From Coniferiporia sulphurascens (taxonomy: Eukaryota > Basidiomycota > Agaricomycetes > Hymenochaetales > Hymenochaetaceae), in the NCBI GenBank assembly GCA_002794785.1, contig NBBA01000004.1:1240001-1304000 (forward strand): 64,000 bases of DNA. The letters are read 5' to 3'. Positions 11,251 to 24,342 of the stretch are shown here, piece by piece. Below the pieces are notes generated by a model that made no database searches, had not been told where the DNA came from, and saw nothing but the letters and a program-made list of their open reading frames with translations. Numbering within the stretch: the first letter of the stretch is position 1; each line of letters begins with the position of its first letter. The translations under genes and the position numbers were made by a program.

Positions 11251-12847
11251 ATGTCTGCTACATCTGCCTCTGCCACTGCTGCCTCTGCAGCCTCGGTCTC
11301 GGCCTCATCCGGAGTGGGCCTCGTGGCATCGCGCTACGGGAAGGACAAAGTACGCGTGCTGCGCGTCGTGCGCGGTAACGACTGGCACGAGGTCGTCGAG
11401 TATAACGTGTGCACGCTCGTTGAAGGCGAGATAGATACGAGGTGCGGCGCACCTAACCCCCTTTTTTCTCTTTCCTTTCGATCCCTACTCGTACTCCCTG
11501 ATCCTCGCCGCCCACTTGGGCTCTATCTCTGGCCTGGGCTGTGCTGAAATTGTGATTTGTGATTGTGATTGTGCCCCGCAGAGGCGTGGTGTGCAGAAGG
11601 GGGTTGGGATGACCCGTTGATTGGATATGCGCATTTAGAAAGGAATGCTAATTGGTGGCTTTTTTCTTCCCTTTCGTTTCCACACAGCTTCACGCACGCA
11701 GACAACTCCGTCGTTGTCGCCACGGATTCCAGTACGCATACAGCCATCTATTTTCTAACTATAGAACGAAAACGCTAACGATGGGCAAATCTAATAGTCA
11801 AGAACATCACCTATTGTGCGTAAATTCTCCCTCCCCTGTCCGGCTGGGTATATGCGCCGTGCCGTCCCAACTTAACTTCCAAATTTTTTGATGCGGCGCA
11901 GACATCGCGAAGACGTCACCATTTGTGCTCGTGCCGGAGCTATTCGCGCTGCACCTGGGTGCATTCATACTCGGCAAGTACGCGCATCTGCACAAGGCGA
12001 GCGTGACGATCGAGCAGCTGCGGTGGCAGCGTATCGCGGCGGGCGCGACGTCGGGCGGGGAGGCGGTCCCGCACCCGCACGCGTTCTGGCGAGACGGCGA
12101 CGACAAGCGCACGACGAGCGTCGAGATCGACGCGTCGGCGGGCAAGGACGCGATGACGGCGAAAGTAGTGTCGGGGATCAATGATTTGCTTGGTGAGTCT
12201 AGGCGTGGATCCGGCGGCTTGGGAAAGACACGCTTAATTTACGAAAATACGCAGTGCTTAAGACGTCTGGGTCGTCGTTCGAGAACTTTTACCGAGACGA
12301 GTTCACAACGCTGGTGGAGGTGGACGACCGCGTGTTCTCGACGTCCGTGGACATGCAGTACACGTTTGCACCGGTGACATTCGGAGCTCGGACCGATTTG
12401 GAAGGGAACCTGGCGAGCCTGAATGAGAAGTACGAGTTTGACTCGGTGGCAGCGCGAACGCGGGCGGTGACGCTGGACGTGTTCACGACGGACGCGAGTG
12501 CGAGCGTGCAAGCGACGCTGTACAAAATGGCGGTGCAGCTGGTAGAAGAGCACTCGCAGCTGGGGCAGGTAGGATACACGCTGCCGAACAAGCACTACGT
12601 GCCCGTGGACATGAAGTACCTGGGCATCGACAACACCACCCCGTAAGTACAGGTTCTAGGCGGAAGATCGCGAGACTGACGATTGGCGCCGGTTGCTATG
12701 TGAACGTTACAGGTCTAAAGTAGACGTGTTCTGCCCGCTTGCGGCGCCCAGGTAAGTCCGCGCTCATGCGTGCAGGTGGGGTAAGAATGCTAATACTGGA
12801 GTTCTGTCTACAGTGGGCTGATCAGCGCGACGGTGGCTCGCAAGTAA
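11251..12847 (+). CDS. urate oxidase (uricase)
   Basis: Spliced gene. The protein reads SRYGKDKVRVLRVVRG, SFTHADNSVVVATDS, KTSPFVLVPELFALHLG, then FENFYRDEFTTLVEVDDR, STSVDMQYTF, QVGYTLPNKHYVPVDMKYL and SGLISATVARK. These match both T-fold halves of cofactor-free uricase, which oxidises urate to 5-hydroxyisourate in purine breakdown, normally in peroxisomes. Intron 1 (11442-11687) is unusually long for this region at 246 bases; later introns are short. The N-terminus is a Ser/Ala-rich extension. The predicted C-terminus ARK is not a canonical PTS1 tripeptide such as SKL, and no PTS2 motif is visible near the N-terminus, so peroxisomal import is unexplained. Confidence 0.92.
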
Positions 12848-13150
12848 AATGAATGGAGCGTAGATAGTGTTTGTACCTAGTGGGATGATTATCTAAAGAA
12901 GATATTACAAAAAAGCTTATGTGTGTGTGTGGAGCGCATCAGGGGTTACCTAATATGACGTAGGGAGATGCGGGTAAGGAAAGTAAAAGCGACAGTGACC
13001 TCTCAGCGACAATCGACCAAGACCTCCTCCGTTCCGACGTTCACCCAAGGCTCCGCACCACCACTCCAGCTCCAGCTCCAGTTGAACATCTCTTTCCCGC
13101 CCCTGCCCCCGCCCCCCGCCCCGCCCCAACAACCCGACCGCATACACGCA
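12848..13150. other. short intergenic region
   Basis: About 300 bases between the uricase stop and the transcription factor start. It contains a short GT run (12920-12931) and a CT/C-rich leader just before the ATG at 13151. Nothing else seen. Confidence 0.5.
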
Positions 13151-15707
13151 ATGGCCGGCGACCACAAATGCCCCGTCTGCCAGGCAACTTTCACCCGCCC
13201 CCAGCATGTCGCCCGACACATGCGCTCCCGTAAGCACTCCATCCTCCAGTCTAGCCTCTTCCACTGTGGGGCCTGCTCCCTGCTCCCTGCTTCCGCCTCC
13301 CATCCCTCCTCCCCTCTTCTTGGCTCTGACTCCTGCCCTCCCCAGACACTGGCGACCGCCCATACAAGTGCCAACACTGCGGAGATCAGTTCGCCCGCAG
13401 GTCAGTCTTTGTGTGCGCGGCTTGGTCTGTATGCGCTGGCCGCTGACTTTTTCCTTCTGCCCAACTGCACTTTCTAGCGATCTGCTATCTCGCCATGTCA
13501 ACAAATGCCATGCGGGCGACAAGCCCCCGACGACCACCGCGCCTACTCGCCGCAAGGGCCAGCACGGCGCGTCGTCTACCCGCGCGACGACTTCAAAACA
13601 GGCCTGCGATCAGTGTGTGATCGCGACTCTTCCCTGTGATGGCGCTAATCCCTGTTGTGAGTCCCCCGCCTGCTTCCATGTCCCACGCCGTCATTCTGTT
13701 GCTCATCCCCGTCGCTTTCCAGCCAAATGCGTTCAGCACAAATGCCCGTGCACATATGTCAAGTTCCAGCGGCAGACGGCGCCGTCGGGCCCCGGTCACA
13801 AGAACAGTCACTCCCTCGACTCGACCTCGTCCGTCTCGAACCTTTCGTCTGCCATGCCGCGCGCGGACGACCTTTTTCTTGGTCCCCCGCCGATGACCGT
13901 CCCGTCGATGGTCCCCGTGGGCGAGCTCTTCTATCCGAGCGCGCACCCGCAGTTTGCCTTCAATGCACCACCGGGACCACACAACTGGGACAGCGACTCG
14001 CCCAACCCGCCCTCGCTCACCCTGTCCACCACGACAGACTCGGGTCCCGATGGGTCATCCACTGACGTCGCCTCGCACTTCTGCAATCCCGATCCCACTC
14101 TAGTGCCACCCGGCTATCCCGCACCGGCCACTGCCGAATCTGGCCTTATCCCGAACTCACATGCTTACTACGCCCACCAACACCATCCGCCGCCCGGTGC
14201 GACAAGCGTCTCGTGGCAGATGCCGGCGGATTACCATATGCAGCGCAAAATAGAAGATGGCTTCGCTCAGTACTTGCCTCCGGGCCCGTCAACCCAGATT
14301 GGCAGCCCGTCCTCACTCATTCATCCGGCGAATCTCGACTACCACCACAACGGGGGTCTGTACAGCTTACATGCTCGTCGAGGCTCTATTGATGGTTTCA
14401 GTGATGGGAGCGGCGCATCAGCGCCGAACTCTGCTGCGTCATCAAGCGTGCACCTCCCGCTCGATTTCGGGGCGTCTGAGCAGGAACATCAACAACAGCA
14501 GCAGCAGCAGCAGTTGAATGATATAATGTCTTATGCACAATACACCGATGGCCACCCACCGCCTTCTCGGGATGGTAGAATCGCGTCGTCGTTCGGCTCC
14601 CTCTCTATTAATGACGCCGGTGCACCCTTTAACTATAATAATAATGTCCATGGTCCGGAAGGCAATGCACCTTTCTTCACCCAACATGCCATGAAGCTTC
14701 CCCCGCAGGACTCGACGCCACGTCCATTCCGGACCGATGAAGACCCTTCTCAATTACAAAGCCCGCGCGATCGCGAAGCCGAGATGCGCGAACTACGTGA
14801 TTTCTGGAAGCAGTATTTGCGGACACCGCTCACCGGGCCAATGCTCGGGCAGACACCGAAGGCAGAGCTCATTAATAACCAACTTGGTGCGCTCGGTGAC
14901 GCGACGCGTCCGACGCCGAAACGTGGTCTCTCACGTGTTGCGTCGCTGCCCTCCGTGCGAACACCGCCTGACGAGAAGTTGTCTGCGGCGATGGCACGTG
15001 CAAACAACGCGCAGATCCCGTCGGTGCAAACCACGGATGACCTCAAGAAGTACGAGGAGGCCGTGCTTGCGCGTAAACCGCTCAATCTCACATTCATCCC
15101 ACGCAAGGGTCGGCTTTCTGTTCCCTCGTCAGTTAGCCCGCAGCCGAACCCAGAACAGCAGATGTTGCATCAAAACCTAGCATCGCAGCTGTTCATGGAG
15201 TCTGGTTCTCCTGCGAACTTTTCGCACAGCAACGACAACTCGGGCGATGATAATCCACCTATGAGCGCTGGTGGCTGCCGTCCGAGCTTTAAACGTCTGC
15301 CATCCCAGACACTTGAGAACACTGTTCAGAAGCGAGCACTGTTCCGCTGGGGTGGTGAGGATCCGCTGGACGACACTGATTCGGAGACGGACGGACCAGG
15401 TGCTATGGCGCATGCGGGTGCGGGCGGGTACCATCATCCACACAATAGTGTGCCCATGGGTGCCGAACACTATCGCACGATGCAATTCGCTCACACGGAG
15501 TCGCTACTCGATCGCTATCGACGTCAAAGTGCGCCGACTGCTGTGCGTCCCAATCTCGATCCAGGAGGGGTACCACATGAGCACAGTCCAAGCCCTGGTG
15601 GGTACGTTGGTGGTGCGATGCACGCAGGTCATATGGCTGGAGACGTGGGAATGAGCACATCTCCTCAGCCTCCGGGACAGCCCGGCGGCGCACTCGTGCA
15701 GTCATGA
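13151..15707 (+). CDS. transcription factor with two C2H2 fingers and a Zn(II)2Cys6 cluster
   Basis: Start ATG at 13151 (MAGDHKCPVCQATFTR). Finger 1 is CPVCQATFTRPQHVARHM, joined across an intron by the linker HTGDRPYK to finger 2 CQHCGDQFARSDLLSRH. About 45 residues later comes a Gal4-type cluster split by an intron: ACDQCVIATLPCDGANPC then SKCVQHKCPCTYVKF, giving the six cysteines with normal spacing. The rest is a long, mostly disordered region rich in Pro, Ser, His and Gln, with a poly-Gln run coded at about 14491-14513. DNA binding in the nucleus is expected; target genes cannot be inferred. Having both zinc-motif classes in one protein is established in some fungi but unusual. Three introns lie in the N-terminal third. 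Confidence 0.88.
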
Positions 15708-17467
15708 CCGTGCGTGCAGGATTCGCATCGTCTCGCTTTTTGACCGGTTCGGTATCATCACTTTCCGGGCGTACTTCTATTTGTCTCACGTTTTGCTGTT
15801 GTTGTTTTTGTCCCGCATGCTTTGCCTGTTGACCGCTGATGACGACGGACATACTATATCATACATATATCGATATGTTGGGATTGAGGGTTGAGTGCGT
15901 CGCGCATTTTCTTGTTACAAGACCGAGAGACTTTCTTTTCTTTTCCCCCTCCCTTTGTCCAGTGTACTAAATATATTTGACCCATCCTCGATTGTATTCT
16001 CCCCCCTCCTTCGATCTCTACTCCGCACCTCCCTATGCTCGTCCTCGCCCGTTGCAAGTCGAGAACTGGGTCGATAATTATTTCCCTTTCGGGCTTTCTT
16101 TAGCGCGCATACGCGCAGAACCTGACGAGACGATCCTCTCTAAATATGTAAATTAATTATTCCCGACACACACGAACTCTCGGGACTTTCTGAGATGGGG
16201 TTTTTCCGATCAAACCTTCCAAGACCTTTGGTATACCTCCCCTCACATCGTGACCAATATTGTGCTGTAGGCTGTAGCCGTGTAACTCTTTTTTTTCACC
16301 TACTTCTCTCTTCCATCTTCCATTTTCTCTCTTTTTTTCTGAAGATCATAAAGACCGCAGGGCTGAAAACGTGTATTTCGTAACTTGGAATCGTACGATA
16401 CATATGATATTTGACGATCGGTACTACATGTATGTACAGTATGTACGTACGTACAGATGCGGATAATAATATAAAAAGTTTGCATTACGATATATTGCGA
16501 AAGGCTTTGGATGGACACGCGAGTCGGTATAATTGTTGAAGCAGTGGGGGTGGGCCGCGGAGTAGGGCTACACTGCATGTTTGGATCATGCATGATGCAT
16601 GAGTTCATTTTTTAGAAATTAGTATTGTGGGGATTAGTGGCACTTATGTACTGTATTGGACTTGGAGCCTAGCCTGAGGCCTGAGGGAGCTTTCTTGAGT
16701 AGTGATAGCGTGCTGCGTGCTGCGTGTTGCGTGTTGCGTGATGATTAATATGTTACTACTTTCCTGTGCCGTATGTACGTGTGTGTATCGGTATATCGGA
16801 GCGTCGGGATGGGATGGGATCGTCGGTGCCTCGGCTGTAATCCGGACTTTACGGGGGAGGGCTTTACGGAGGAGTTATACAGTTAGTTGTACACTGATCT
16901 GCGTGAACTTCGAGTTGAGGTGCCAGTGCAACGATGGAATGATTGCATGTGGATCTGTTTGCTATAAAAAAAAGAGAAGCGCTTTAATAATGCTGATCAG
17001 TGCAATGGAATTGCGGAATGTGTAGTGATCCATGTGCATACTGTACGTATGTGTGGCTGCAAGGCATGATGGTGCACTGCATGTGGTTGCCATTAATATT
17101 GGGTATAACTAGGAAAATGTTTGTAGTCGCTCTAGCCTCTTCGTGGTCACCCTCGGACATGGGTGGTACCAAACTTGGTTATACATAGCTGACTTCCGAA
17201 TCGTAGTGTTACCGAAATTGAAAAATCTGTCGTGGGCCTTCTCTCGACATTAATTTTGGTTAGACTCAGACTCAGCGTGGCTGAGTACATACAAATTCTT
17301 TTCAAATTAAAATTCTAAAACACTTTTTTTCTTCTTTCCGTATATGGAAATTTGGGGATCGGTATAGACGGAAGGTTGTACCTGCAGTGACAAAAGTTGA
17401 CACAGACTATGTAAATGTAAATACGTATTGTTTGTGCGTTTCTGACAAGAGAATGTATAAGAAAGGG
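15708..17467. other. intergenic, AT-rich with simple sequence
   Basis: About 1.75 kb after the transcription factor. It contains poly-T/CT tracts near 16290-16340, a short minisatellite-like run of TGCTGCG/TGTTGCG units at about 16710-16740, and repeated TACGTACG. Small open frames lack conservation signals. No gene is supported. Confidence 0.5.
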
Positions 17468-18535
17468 CGTACGATTAATTACAGTATATACGAGGTTGTT
17501 TTCCTCGCAGCGGTTTTCACATAATATGGCTTAATCAAAGTACACGTCTGTTAAGAGGGACACACGAGCGAGATAATTGCCGAGGTCGGTTTTCTCCCGT
17601 CACGGGACGATCCCCACGTTGATATAGCATACGACTGTTCTTCGTGTATCGCTTCGATAATTAGTGATCGTTTTGTAGTGCTTGCGAACCTGACTCACCT
17701 TCGAAGGTGTGTTATCCAAGCACCCTTATGTAAAGACTATCGCCCAGTGTAATATACAGACAAATGCAACGACCTAGTAATGTTGACGTGAAGTACGTCG
17801 TGCAGGGTTATCTTGCTGACGGAGTATGAGGGAGAGAGAGAGGGGGGGACAGACACCTCCATCTTTCTGAATCACACCGTCAGTGTATTGTAGTTCGACG
17901 CGCGTTTACGACGCCTGAAAAGAAACCTTGCTCGATATATGTATATGTATACTAACTTGAAAGGATCTTCTAATATTGCTTCCCTGCTTCCGACCCGATA
18001 AATAGAAGAATAAAATTAGAGAGGACGTACAAGTATATGCGGGGTTGATTTTTCATTTGGGGCGGTAATCACGCTAATATGCATAGCATAACTTTAGTGC
18101 GCCTGTTAGGGGGGACACATAAACGAGCAAAGTAATTACGAGGTTGTTTTCCTCGCGTGGGACAATTTTCCGTTAATTTCGCATAAGCATACGCCCTGTT
18201 CTTCGTGCACCGCTTCGTTAATTCGTTATTGTTTGTAGTGCTTTATGAGCCTGACTCACCGTCGAAAGCGCTTTTATACAGAGATTTCGTCCGGCCTAAT
18301 GCGCAGTCAAGTGCGAAAATAGGAATGTTGATGCAAAATACTACGTGCAGAGGTATTTTGCTGGTGAGGTATAAAATGGCTTTTTCTTTACAGTCCGAAA
18401 GGGATGAAACGGGAACGGACACTTTTCCGACGCATTTGTATGAGTGTTGACTTATTATAGTTGGGAGCGGGGTTACGTCGCCTGGAAAAGAAACTTCGCA
18501 TGATACGTAGTCCTATCTCCTAAGGATCTTCTAAT
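17468..18535. repeat. diverged tandem duplication, two units of about 0.5 kb
   Basis: Unit A is about 17468-17974 and unit B about 18023-18535. Matching landmarks occur in the same order at an offset of 555-561 bases: CTGTTAAGAGGGACAC versus CTGTTAGGGGGGACAC; GAGGTTGTTTTCCTCG-type blocks; CTGTTCTTCGTG followed by TCGCTTCG or CCGCTTCG; TTTGTAGTGCTT; CCTGACTCACC; CCTGAAAAGAAAC versus CCTGGAAAAGAAAC; and AAGGATCTTCTAAT at both ends. Neither unit is coding. It may be a remnant non-autonomous element or local satellite; no terminal inverted repeats or target duplication are clear. Confidence 0.65.
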
Positions 18536-21500
18536 TCCTGAATCCGGCGGTATCTCTGAGCTGTACATTACGGGAGAGTCAATATACAATTTAAGGAAGA
18601 AGAGTTACGAGAGCGCTTGGCTCATTCCATACCTTGTAATCGCGCACTCCGATAGCCGCCCCGTGCGACACAGCGCGGGGGTTTCCTGCATGTGCCTGCG
18701 GCGAGATTGCGGAAAATGTTGTTAAATTTTCCAATTGCGTTTTGTGTGCATGGGCAGACCGGCGTTGGAGGAAGGTCATGCTGTGGGCTTCGGTGAATGG
18801 CCGCGGTCATAGATCTGTCCTTTCATTTCGTAGCAAACGGCCGGTGTAGTTACGTGTGCGAAGCGATCCGGGCGTTTGCGGACAGAAATTGGCAACTCGC
18901 TTTCCTTATGTCGTGTGCTGGGGTTGAGCCGCTGGGCTGCATGAGAACGAGAAAATACGCAAGGCTGAAAAGCAACGCATGGCGCATTGCGGCTTTCCAC
19001 GCCTAAGGATCAACGAGGCTCCGTCCTTCCGTTCTGATAAGCCGCCGGCTGCGTTCCAGCATGGTACTGCTCTCACCAAAAGCCAAAACCGCGTTGCGGC
19101 ATTGTGGGTGGGTACGCTTTTAGGTCACGTTTGAGGGAAGTATGGGAGCACCTGGTGCGGATGCGAGGAAGGGCCACACGGGTTAAGTATAGCTTGCGCT
19201 GGGGCTGAGGGCGCTGTGATCTTGAAGTTGACGAGGGAAGCCTAGGCCATTGTGCACGGGAGAAGAGCTATGGCGTGCGGTGGGAACTGATCATCGCTTC
19301 TGTGAATCGCAAGTCGCGATGCAAGAGAATGGGTACGGAGGGATCGAACGACACACCCTGCCCGCCGGCGTCGCTCCGAGCCTTGCAACGGGTGGGTCAA
19401 CGCTCGCCGTAATCGGATCCGCGTCCGCGTGCTCATGAGCCCAAGTGCACACGTCGCGAACGTCTTGCGAACGAGCCGTGCACGTAATCAGTCCGGGAAG
19501 GACGTGCAGCGCGCGAGGGTGAGGGAAAAGAAAAAAAAGGGGGATATGCCCCCCGCCGGGATCTGTTCGAGCTGCTGTATGCACTTCCACCCCTCCCGGA
19601 GAGGCCTGGCGGGAGCTCGTTGCGGAAGCCGGGAAAAGAGCCGTGGCCTGATCTCAAAGCGCCCGGTGTAAGAATGGAGGAAATAAGCCCCCTCTTTTGC
19701 GCCGAAAAAACGCACACTTGGCCTCCAGTCGTGTCGGTAGCGGGTCCCCTCGTGACCCTGTAGATTGTAGGGATGTAATGTTGAGCAGCGCGGCAGCTCA
19801 AAGGACTCGGTTTCATTAGATGAGCGCCCAATTGCGTTGTTGCAAGCTGGAGTCCGATAGCCTCCATTCATTAGAAGGTATAAGCTCTAGTATGCTTGCT
19901 TGCACCGGTCTCGGTTCGGCGAGATTTGTTCGATACTACAGCGAGCGCGGAGTGCATCCGATTAAGTCCCAGGCTACGTTATCCTCCCAGGCCCTCAACG
20001 GGTTGGAGTCCACGACCTTGGGTTTGCTTATCGCCAGTTGCGTTGTGTTCGTATCTGGAAGAAATGCATGATCAGCAACAGGGGTTGTCCGGAAGATTTT
20101 TAGGCGTCCGGGTGCAAATTTGCGCACATCTAGCGAACGAGGGCCCCGGGGGAAGGGGCATTTTGAAATTCAACGGCCCTGCTGGTTGCCACTGCATAAC
20201 TTGAGAACTGCAAGTCACGCCGCGGCGAAATCGAACAAGCTTTAGGTAAACGTGCAGCTCCGATTATAATCCGGTATTAGAGAAGACATTGCCTATTCCA
20301 GCGTTGGTATTGGTGGGAATTTTAACTACCAAAGTGTATGTGCGGAAGTATATATTTAGCTGCACAGCTGCACTCGGGGAGAAACCGAATCGATATTTGA
20401 TATTTGCGCCATTTCAAATTCCTTGAAATATTTCCGTATCTTTGTTTGTCGTCTTTGTCCTGTCTTATTGGCCCCCATCTTCGCAGCATATTCATACGCT
20501 TGTCTTCTGATTCCAACTCATTTGTCGATAGTACATTCGATACTTCCCTCCCTTCGGCTCCAACAGCATCGATATAAGGCATACCGTGGGTTGATACAAA
20601 AATACGGAGAAATAGAGATAAAAATAGAAACAGAGACCCTGATCATTCTTCCCTTCGCCGTCAGCATGGAATGACCTCCCCGATCATGCCCACCGTCGTC
20701 CTTAATAAATGTTTTGTGTCCAAGCGGGAAAATGCGAGTCATATCTTTGATATAATGTAAAGACGCTTCCGACAATCCGCACAGCAAGTTTACCCGAGAA
20801 ATGTAAGACGTGCAGCAACGCATCCCCGGGGCATCTAGATTCTAGACTGCATTGGATGTATTGTACCGATTGAATGGCCGCTGTATTTCTCCAGGAGATT
20901 CCTATCAGCAATGGAGAAAGGCGCGGGTATAGGCGGCATCGGACTAGCGTTTGCTTTAACGGTAGCTCAGATTCGGGTTGAATACGGACGGAAAATGTAG
21001 GATCGATGCTGTTAGTGGGCGCGATCGTATTGTATCAGCTGGCGAACTCGAGGTGTGCAAGGCGAAGATGGTGCACTAGTACATCAGCGCCGGACCCCGG
21101 TGTGGCTTGACTCGCGTACATACTATTGCGTCGAACGAGTCTGATTCGACAAGGCCTGCAGAACGGAGATACATTTTTGGCCCAGGAAATTCGTGCCGTA
21201 GAACAGCTCGTCTTCAGCCAACCTTTGCATATTTCTTTTCTTTTCTTTTCGCTCTTCTCTTCGTTAGGTGTTTCGTAAGGAGTAAAATTCAAATTCGTAC
21301 TACCGGGGTAGCGTGGGAAATAAAACGGGACTCCGCAGGACAACGGCGCGCCCCCGCAGCGGCCGACAGTAATACTCGTTCCTTGCCAACCGAAGACTAA
21401 AGCTACGGTTTGACTGCATTAATCTCTAGTATCTTGTATCTGGCACGAAAATACATCGTCTGAAAATAAGATGGTGGAGGCTTTAAATCGTAAAACTCCG

Positions 21501-24342
21501 GCAGTGGCTGGAGCAATCATAGACGCAGACGGCAGCACTCACTACATCCTCAAACGGTATCATGCCCCGGTCCTAAAAAAAAACCTGACGCAGGCAGTCT
21601 ACTGATATCCTGCAGCATTTTTGCTGCCAGCGGTCAAGATTTCAGTTTCAGACGCTACCAGAGCGATAAAATAAGAGCCATCTTCGACACTAGACGCATA
21701 ACTTCTATTGCCTGATGCTTAACCCGCCCTGACGCACGAGATCACATCGTATTCGCTGCAAATCGCCTCGAACAGTGTCTATGAATATGGTCCGAGGGGG
21801 GACGTGCTGCTCGAGGATGCGGTCGGTCTTCGAAGAAGGGCTTGGCACAGTCTTGGACATGGTATATCTTGTCAAACCCCAGGGAGAGCGCGGGCGCGGC
21901 TCCTTTCGTTGAATACCCCCATCGCAACCCCATTGCAACACTCAAAAGTCCCCTCAGTGACGAACACGAGCTATGAACCCATCGGTTTCGTTGGTCCCGT
22001 AAATGTCAGCATTCTATATCATGAAGTGCGCGCGGACGACTCACGGTTTTATCGCCTTCGCACGGTTAGAAGCAAATCTACCAGGTCAGAACACGCATGG
22101 ATTTAATCTTTAGATATTCGGGCTGGGACGGTTTGAGACGACAAACGAAGACGATCTTGTCGTCAATAGTCAACGTGATGAAATGGTCGGCACTGCCTGA
22201 AGAACCTGCGATCGTCGTTCATCTAAGATGGGTTTGGGCAGCATATGCTCGTACGTGCCCCAGTTCAGGCGTATCACTGTGAGGCGCTGATTTCGGGGGA
22301 TAGATGGGGTGGCTTACCCTTGAGGCGGCCGCCCCTTGCTCCCCTAATGTCGTATACGTATACACATCCCATGCCCCCAATAGCCGGTGCTTTCTTCCGA
22401 TGAACCGCCCTTCTTCGGCATTCGAAAGAATTCCCTTCTTTGCCACAACGGTCGGAAGATGGAAGCCTAGATCGTCTATTTATGGTACCTTCCGTGATGT
22501 CGCATTTCGCAGGTGCGCCGCGAAGTTTATTTCGGACATTTCTACTGATGCTCTCCGCTGATAGAATCTAGACACAAAGTTCGTTTTGAATGTGGTGTCC
22601 CTTGCGCCGTCCTGACGACGTAAGGTGCGTGCGCAGCCTTTTCTTTCGGAGAACGTGGCTGAAACGATATTTTTGCTATCTGATGTACGATCGGGTTAAC
22701 TTGGCGTAGCGTGGCGAAGAAGGATTGTCGTCGCCTCCGTCACTTTACTCTCATCGACAAAACTTTTGTCGATATTTACCCTTGAAAGAACCAATAGGAG
22801 TACCCGCCTCTGTCAGCGTCCATTTGGTCGCTTTATTCGCAACGCACAAGTCGACTCACTTTCCTTGTTCCGGTCGGCATTTAGCGCAAGTGACAGCTCT
22901 TCCCACTTGGGTGTCTGTGTGAGCAAACAAGGCGTACCTTTCTCATCGTGTACTTTCTCTACCGAAGAACTCGTGACCGAAGGTTTGGAACTCTCGCTTT
23001 CTCAACCTAAATTCCGCCAGAGCGTCAAGTGTGCATTCGAAGGGACGCCAAAGCCCGGGAGTTATTTCCCAAAGCTCTTGTTCCTTACAACATCAAAATG
23101 GCGATATTTCCGTACCCTCCGTCGACCCAGTAAATCAAGCCTCTGCTGTTGGACGCTAAATTTGTAGAGAACTCGGATTTTTACAGCACTGCAACGAAAC
23201 TTGGATAAGTCAAGCACACGGCCGCCGTCGGGCTGGTCGGACACGTCATGGACAAGTCGAACCGGTAACAACGGAACCGCTGCGAGCCTGTCCTTCCTCA
23301 TTCAAGTGGGGTCGACCCAGAACATGTGGAACATACACAAAAAGGCATGCTCCCCTACCAAACAGCAATTAAATGCGATAACGCACGAGAAGACTGTCTC
23401 TACATGTAAGCGATATATTTTTATCTCAGTTTGACTATTAATATGACAAAAATTTCGGACTGATCGAAGTCTCGATTATAGAACCCGTGAACTATTTGGA
23501 GCTACGCTTTGGTGCCGGTGCCGATTTTATAACGTATTTCCTGCGGCACAAAATGTCAGCTTTCGGTACAAGCTGTCACATCGGATATGGGCGTGCCTTC
23601 AGCTTGTGGGTAACTCCCCATTCCCGTTCTCTGGTGGTTGAATTTCTGCGCATTAATTCCATGAAGTTAATGCCATTCATCATCCCTGGTGGCATGTATC
23701 TCGCGGGCGGAAGTTCAGTCACCGCGCACGACGGAAGCGAGCCCGAGCACCCTGGCTGCACCCTGCCAAATTATGCAGCCGGATGGGCAACTGTCGCACC
23801 ATGACGGAGTACAGCGGTGCTCCGCTCCCTCACGATTTACGAGAAGTATCTCGTATACGGAAGGCTGTCTATTATTGCCGTGACCTACACTAGTGCTCTC
23901 CGTCCTTCGTCCCGTTCCGGTCTTGTCGCCTATTTGTGCTACGCAACGGTTTGCCAAGCGCGAGGTTCTCAACACCGTGGAAGAATCTGTCGACGTTAAT
24001 GTGGAAGGCGGAAGCAAGCCTCTGCGTTCTCTTCGACGATATACTAGAAACAGATGCTCATGTCGCATCACAATCACCCAGGGTGGCTTAGGGATTTGTC
24101 CGATGGTACGCACGCATTGAGTGGTTCCTGGTCATTTGACCATCGCTAACTTAGCGCTCCTTGAACAGATTTGACAACATTTGGCTTGGCCCTCGCACGA
24201 AATGCCGGGGATGAATATGGACCATCCGGGAATGCACGCCTGAGGCCGAATAAGCGGGGCATGCGTATTTAAGGCGACGTGAACTCCACGATAAAGTGTC
24301 AGTAGACAAGTCCAGTCCACTCTCCCATCCTCGGGCCCAGTC
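18536..24342. other. gene-poor stretch of about 5.8 kb
   Basis: Many short open frames occur on both strands, several overlapping in 19.2-20.2 kb and 22.7-24.1 kb, but none shows a recognisable domain, splice pattern or family motif. Composition varies, with AT-rich parts near 20.3-20.7 kb and more even parts elsewhere. Decayed coding or transposon sequence is possible but cannot be shown by eye. The last 150 bases hold the promoter of the oxalate decarboxylase gene. Confidence 0.45.

Noticed and set aside
19325..19350. GTTCGATCC T-loop-like sequence on the minus strand
   Set aside because: No pairing stem around it and no other tRNA arms.
19233..19871. Long minus-strand open frames of 127-144 codons
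   Set aside because: Two overlapping frames in the same strand with skewed composition (Arg, Ser, Pro) and no conserved motif; treated as chance.
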